Assembly (NCBI RefSeq): GCF_028066395.1
Contig: NZ_JALCBM010000004.1
Location: 1-35,648, forward strand
DNA length: 35,648 nucleotides
From: Ruegeria sp.
GTDB taxonomy: Bacteria > Pseudomonadota > Alphaproteobacteria > Rhodobacterales > Rhodobacteraceae
Reading direction: 5' to 3'
In this document: positions 31,955 to 35,648 of the stretch, piece by piece
How positions within the stretch are numbered: position 1 is the first letter of the stretch
Layout of the letters: each line of letters starts with the position of its first letter
Translations under genes and position numbers: made by a program
The notes under the pieces: generated by a model
Databases searched by the model: none
Seen by the model: only the letters and a program-made list of their open reading frames with translations
What the model was told of the DNA's origin: nothing

Positions 31955-32809
31955 GTGGCCGAAAAAGCCGACATTCTGAACCAGATCCAAGACGACCTGC
32001 CCGAATTGTCGCGCGCGCTGCGTTGCGTGGCCGAGTTTCTGCTGGCCAATCCCACGCAATTCATCCGCCAACCCCTGCGCGAGCTGTCCGAGACTGTCGG
32101 CGTGAGCGAACCCAGCCTGATCCGGTTCGGGCGCCGCTATGGCTTCAAAGGGCTGCCTGATCTGCGTATCGCAGTCGCGATGGCAATGGCCGCCCGCGAA
32201 AGCGGCAGCAGCGCCGAGCTGGAGCCGACCATCCGCGACAAGGAGGTCGTCAATAAAAGGGCCAAGCGCGCGGTGGCTGCGCTGGCAGCCCGGCTGATCG
32301 CGGATGATCAGTCCATTTTGCTCGATTCCGGTTCGACCGTTCAGTTCATGGCCGACCATCTGCGCGAGGCTTCCCCAAAGGTTCTGATGACCACCGGGCT
32401 GAACCTGATGCTGGCATTGCATGAATGCCCGCAACATCAGTTGATGCTGACAGGGGGCGTTTTGCGTCAGAATTCCATGTCCCTCAGCGGACGGCTTGTC
32501 GAAACCACGTTGGAGGGCATGTCATTTGACACCGTCCTGCTAGGCGCGGACCGGGTGGACCCCTCGCTGGGTCTGTCCACTTTCAGCGAGGAAGAGGCGC
32601 ATCTGAACCGGGCCATGATCCGGGCCAGCCGTCGGGTCATCGTGCTGGCCGACGCAGGCAAATTCGGGGCCACCAAGCTGCACCGCATTTGTGATCTGTC
32701 CAAGGTGGACGCCATCGTCTCGGACGCATCAATGCCCGAGGACATGCGACAGGAATTGCGGGACAAGAACGTCGAACTTCATCTGGCGCAGGTTCCCGAC
32801 GCCGCATAG
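31955..32809 (+). CDS. Chimeric regulator: RpiR DNA-binding domain plus DeoR sensor domain
   Basis: A 284-residue regulator with two domains that are normally in different families. Residues about 5-80 are an RpiR-type (HTH_6) domain: ALRCVAEFLLANPTQFI, LRELSETVGVSEPSLIRFGR and YGFKGLPDL. RpiR proteins normally have an SIS sugar-phosphate domain next. Here residues about 100-265 are instead a DeoR C-terminal (DeoRC) domain: ILLDSGSTVQFMA, LTGGVLRQNSMSLSG, DTVLLGADRVDPSLGLSTF and VIVLADAGKFG. The sensor would bind a sugar phosphate. Start GTG 31955 has AGGG upstream; the frame extends to a TTG at 31916 inside the operator repeat. It probably represses the ABC operon and agaS set until an amino-sugar phosphate accumulates. 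Confidence 0.88.
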   Translation: MAEKADILNQIQDDLPELSRALRCVAEFLLANPTQFIRQPLRELSETVGVSEPSLIRFGRRYGFKGLPDLRIAVAMAMAARESGSSAELEPTIRDKEVVNKRAKRAVAALAARLIADDQSILLDSGSTVQFMADHLREASPKVLMTTGLNLMLALHECPQHQLMLTGGVLRQNSMSLSGRLVETTLEGMSFDTVLLGADRVDPSLGLSTFSEEEAHLNRAMIRASRRVIVLADAGKFGATKLHRICDLSKVDAIVSDASMPEDMRQELRDKNVELHLAQVPDAA

Positions 32810-32838
32810 CCAACAACACATAAAAACGGATTTCATTC

Positions 32839-33927
32839 ATGAGCGCACAGACCTGGGCAACCGAAACGGAAATCGCCGCACAGCCGGATATCTGGGAGGC
32901 CTGGTCACATATCCTGCCCGGCATCGCGGCGGATATTGCGGCATGGGTCACCGCCCGCAAACCGGATGTGATCTGGCTGACGGGGGCCGGGACATCGGCC
33001 TTTATTGGCGATGCGCTTGCTGTCTTTCTGGACGCACGATTGCAGGGGATACCAGTGCGCGCCGTGGCCTCGACCGACCTGGTCGCGCGGCCCGGGGATT
33101 ATCTGAAACCGGGGCTGCGTCCTTTGGTTGTATCCTTCGGGCGTTCGGGCGACAGTTCGGAAACCATCGGCACGCTGGATTTGCTGGACCGGACCTGCCC
33201 GGCGGCGGATCGGTTGAACATCACCTGCAACGCAACCAGCGCGCTGGCCACGCGCGACCATCCGGGACCCGGCACGCAAAAGGTGATCGTACTGCCTGAC
33301 GCGTGCCACGATCAGGGCTTTGCGATGACCTCCAGCTATACCACCATGCTGCTGACGGCATTGGCCTGTTTGTCCGGCGCAAAGGCCGACGAAATATCCG
33401 GCAATCTTGGCACGCTCGCGACAGCAGCCCGTGATGTGCTGCAGAGCGTGCCGGACCTGCCCTGCCCCGCGCGGGCCGTCTTTCTGGGATCGGGCCCCTT
33501 TCTGGGGACGGCCCGGGAATCCGCCCTGAAGGTTCTGGAACTGACCGCCGGTCAGGTGGTGACGGCCTGGGACAGTACGCTTGGGTTTCGCCATGGGCCG
33601 AAGGCGATCACAGATGACCAGACCACAGTATTTGTGTTCCTGTCCTCTGATCCGCTGTCGCGAAAATATGACGACGACATCGTGGCCGAACTGCGCAGCC
33701 AGTTCCCGGCCACCCGCACCGTCAGCATAGGCGACCCGGCGGCGGGTGCGACCCCGGATCTGAGCCTGCCCAACGGTCTGCCCGATGTCTGGAACACCGC
33801 GCTTTACGTGCTGGTGGCACAGGTATTGTCGGTTGCGTGGTCAAAATCGCTGAACCTGAACGTGGACAATCCGTTCGAAGGGGGAAATCTCAGCCGGGTG
33901 GTCAGCCATGTCCGCCTCTATGTCTGA
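32839..33927 (+). CDS. agaS: AgaS-type sugar isomerase/deaminase (SIS domains)
   Basis: A 362-residue protein with two SIS domains. The first has TGAGTSAFIGDAL (48-60) and SFGRSGDSSETI (99-110). The second has FLGSGPFLGTARESALKVLE, TLGFRHGPKA and the terminal NPFEGGNLSRVVSHVRLY, a sequence characteristic of AgaS. AgaS converts galactosamine-6-phosphate to tagatose-6-phosphate with loss of ammonia. It follows the regulator by 29 bases and overlaps the ROK kinase gene. The glucosamine-6-phosphate isomerase activity of GlmS-like proteins is an alternative, but lacks the amidotransferase domain here. Confidence 0.88.
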   Translation: MSAQTWATETEIAAQPDIWEAWSHILPGIAADIAAWVTARKPDVIWLTGAGTSAFIGDALAVFLDARLQGIPVRAVASTDLVARPGDYLKPGLRPLVVSFGRSGDSSETIGTLDLLDRTCPAADRLNITCNATSALATRDHPGPGTQKVIVLPDACHDQGFAMTSSYTTMLLTALACLSGAKADEISGNLGTLATAARDVLQSVPDLPCPARAVFLGSGPFLGTARESALKVLELTAGQVVTAWDSTLGFRHGPKAITDDQTTVFVFLSSDPLSRKYDDDIVAELRSQFPATRTVSIGDPAAGATPDLSLPNGLPDVWNTALYVLVAQVLSVAWSKSLNLNVDNPFEGGNLSRVVSHVRLYV

Positions 33928-34861
33928 CGCCCCGACCTGTGGCGGTATTGATCTGGGCGGCACCAAGATCGAGGCGACCCTGTTCGACGCCACCCTGACC
34001 CCGATCAAGACCCGGCGCGTGGCAACCCCACAGACGGAATATGCCGATCTGCTGGATGCGCTGAGCGGCGAAATCGCCTGGCTGCGCGCCGAGGCGCGGC
34101 AGAGCGACCTGCCGGTCGGTGTCGGCATTCCGGGGTTGATCGATCCGGTCACCGGATGCTCACACACCGCCAACCTGCCCGCCAAGGGCAAGCCGCTGGG
34201 AACAGACCTTATGGCCCGCAATGGCGGGACCATCCGGCTGGCCAATGACTGCAAATGTTTCGCACTGTCCGAGGCGACACGCGGCGCGGGCGACGGGTAT
34301 CGCACCGTGTTCGGGCTGATCCTCGGCACCGGTCTTGGCGGAGGGGTCGTGGTCGACGGCGCGCTTTTGCCGGGGCCCAATATGCTGGCCGGGGAGGTCG
34401 GCCACGCGGCCCTTCCCGCCCCGCTGGTTGCGCAGCATCAATTGCCGCTTCTGCCCTGCGGATGCGGACGCAAGGGGTGTTTCGAAACCTATCTGTCCGG
34501 CGCCGGTATGACCCGGCTGTGTCAGGTTCTGACTGGCCAATCCCGAACCGCCCCTGATCTGGTGGCCGCCGCAGCATCGGGCGAAACCGCAGCAGGGCAA
34601 GTGTTCGCGGTCTGGCTGCAAATCGCGGGGGAACTGCTGCATAACCTGCAACTGCATCTCGACCCGGATTGCATCGTGCTGGGTGGCGGGCTCAGCAAGA
34701 TCGATGGGCTGGACCACGCGTTTTCAGAGGCTCTGGCACAAGCCGCGCTGCCCGCCTTGCGCGCGCCTGTCATCTCCAAGCCGGAATTTGGCGACAGCAG
34801 CGGCACGCGCGGCGCGGCCCTGCTGGTTCGCTCAGCCCCTGATCAAGGTATGACCCAATGA
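33908..34861 (+). CDS. ROK-family sugar kinase (probable amino-sugar kinase)
   Basis: A 317-residue ROK protein. ATP-binding DLGGTK is at 15-20, the catalytic aspartate Asp114 is in ANDCKCFAL, and LILGTGLGGGVVVDG is the second phosphate loop. The zinc site is His166 (GEVGHAALP) with Cys184, Cys186 and Cys191 (CGCGRKGC). It phosphorylates a hexose or N-acetylhexosamine at O6. The start at 33908 overlaps agaS by 20 bases; an in-frame ATG at 33920 is possible. Because uptake is by ABC transport, not PTS, a kinase is needed to make the substrate of AgaS, which fits galactosamine or GalNAc kinase. Its stop overlaps agaZ by four bases. Confidence 0.88.
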   Translation: MSASMSDAPTCGGIDLGGTKIEATLFDATLTPIKTRRVATPQTEYADLLDALSGEIAWLRAEARQSDLPVGVGIPGLIDPVTGCSHTANLPAKGKPLGTDLMARNGGTIRLANDCKCFALSEATRGAGDGYRTVFGLILGTGLGGGVVVDGALLPGPNMLAGEVGHAALPAPLVAQHQLPLLPCGCGRKGCFETYLSGAGMTRLCQVLTGQSRTAPDLVAAAASGETAAGQVFAVWLQIAGELLHNLQLHLDPDCIVLGGGLSKIDGLDHAFSEALAQAALPALRAPVISKPEFGDSSGTRGAALLVRSAPDQGMTQ

Positions 34862-35648
34862 GTTTCTTTGCCGACCTGAACGCACGCAACCGCGCCGGAG
34901 CCCCGGTCGCCATCCCGTCCGTCTGTTCCGCGCAACCGGATGTCCTGCGCGCCTCGTTGGCGTTGGCGCAAAAGATGCAGCACCCCATTCTGATCGAGGC
35001 GACCAGCAATCAGGTCAATCAGTTCGGCGGCTATACCGGACTGCAACCTGCCGATTTCATCGCCTTTGTCAGGGACATTGCCGATCAGGTCGGGGCCAAC
35101 CCCGAATTGATACATTTCGGCGGAGACCATCTGGGCCCACAAGCTTGGCGCAGCGAACCCGCAGACCGCGCCATGGCCAAGGCCGAGGATCTGATGCGCG
35201 CCTATGTGGCTGCCGGCTTCACCAAGATCCACCTTGACTGTTCCGAAGGATGCGCAGGCGAACCGGCGCAAGTGGACGATCAGGTTTCGGCAGAACGGGC
35301 CGCCCGTCTGGCCGCGATCTGCGAGGCAACGGCCCCTGATCCCGCGCGGCTCAGCTATGTCATCGGCACCGAAGTGCCCCCGCCCGGCGGCGCGCGCGCC
35401 GATGAGGACGGGCAAGGCATCACGCCAACCGATCCCGTCCACGCCCGCAAAACGCTGAAGGCCCATCTGGCTGCGTTCCAATCGGCGAATGTGGCGCAAG
35501 CCTGGCCCCGCGTCATCGGGCTGGTGGTGCAACCCGGCCTGGAATTCGCCCCCACGCATATCGACCATTTTAACCTGACGGCCCCGGATCACCTGTCACA
35601 AGCCCTGACGGATGTTCCGCATATCTGCTTTGAGGCCCATTCGACCGA
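34858..35648 (+). CDS. agaZ: Tagatose-bisphosphate aldolase non-catalytic subunit (GatZ/KbaZ-type), partial
   Basis: The first 263 residues of a GatZ/KbaZ-family protein, which is usually about 420 residues; the rest is outside the window. Signatures are GAPVAIPSVCSAQPDVLRAS, ILIEATSNQVNQFGGYTG (44-61), LIHFGGDHLGP and VIGTEVPPPGGA. Members stabilise or assist the class-II aldolase that splits tagatose-1,6-bisphosphate to dihydroxyacetone phosphate and glyceraldehyde-3-phosphate, and some may act as tagatose-6-phosphate kinases; the exact role is debated. The ATG overlaps the kinase stop (ATGA). Catalytic aldolase and deacetylase genes are not in the window and may lie further right. Confidence 0.88.
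   Translation, partial: MSFFADLNARNRAGAPVAIPSVCSAQPDVLRASLALAQKMQHPILIEATSNQVNQFGGYTGLQPADFIAFVRDIADQVGANPELIHFGGDHLGPQAWRSEPADRAMAKAEDLMRAYVAAGFTKIHLDCSEGCAGEPAQVDDQVSAERAARLAAICEATAPDPARLSYVIGTEVPPPGGARADEDGQGITPTDPVHARKTLKAHLAAFQSANVAQAWPRVIGLVVQPGLEFAPTHIDHFNLTAPDHLSQALTDVPHICFEAHST

Noticed and set aside
1..35648. CRISPR arrays, insertion sequences, integrases, tRNA or rRNA genes.
   Set aside because: None seen. Repeats found are short, paired and confined to promoter regions; no transposase or integrase motif occurs in any convincing frame.

Overview
The window reads as a chromosomal or large-plasmid segment of a GC-rich alphaproteobacterium, most likely of the Rhodobacterales/Roseobacter type. 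This is an inference from base composition, dense short-gap operons, a tripartite tricarboxylate (Tct) transporter and polyamine/GABA genes; there is no rRNA, tRNA or other phylogenetic marker. No mobile element, CRISPR array or tRNA was found, and no gene-free stretch exceeds 300 bases. Both ends cut through genes.

Left third (about 1-12200) is nitrogen and amine metabolism. A partial hypothetical gene and a VOC-fold gene run leftward. A C45-type acyltransferase/peptidase and a nitrilase-family amidase run rightward. A PuuR-like XRE-cupin repressor is divergent from gabT-gabD, which ends in two strong terminators. Next come an ATP-grasp ligase and an aldehyde dehydrogenase (co-directional), divergent from a PuuB-like FAD amine oxidase, then a LysR regulator. 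Together these have the parts list of a putrescine-to-succinate route, but with an ATP-grasp ligase where E. coli has PuuA and C45/nitrilase hydrolases where it has PuuD.

Middle (about 12300-27600) holds an MFS transporter with a divergent AraC regulator and a tctCBA transporter divergent from lysR-tauE-gst. It also holds a tightly coupled seven-gene leftward operon: iron-sulfur subunit, two small membrane anchors, flavoprotein, two-subunit class-I fumarase-like hydro-lyase and a YeiH-type exporter. The operon copies the logic of succinate to fumarate to malate. Its flavoprotein lacks the FAD-linking histidine and a substrate-site threonine, and the hydro-lyase has altered active-site loops, so it probably acts on another dicarboxylate. 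TauE and YeiH exporters around it suggest, without proving, that sulfite or a sulfonate is involved. A nitroreductase and a second TauE follow.

Right end (about 27600-35648) is an amino-sugar locus. A sugar ABC transporter runs leftward. Divergent from it are a chimeric regulator (RpiR-type DNA-binding domain joined to a DeoR-type sensor domain), agaS, a ROK sugar kinase and the start of an agaZ/gatZ-like gene. This looks like a PTS-independent galactosamine/N-acetylgalactosamine (tagatose-6-phosphate) pathway: ABC import, ROK phosphorylation, AgaS deamination/isomerisation, then aldol cleavage. A pair of repeated operator-like sites lies in the divergent promoter region.
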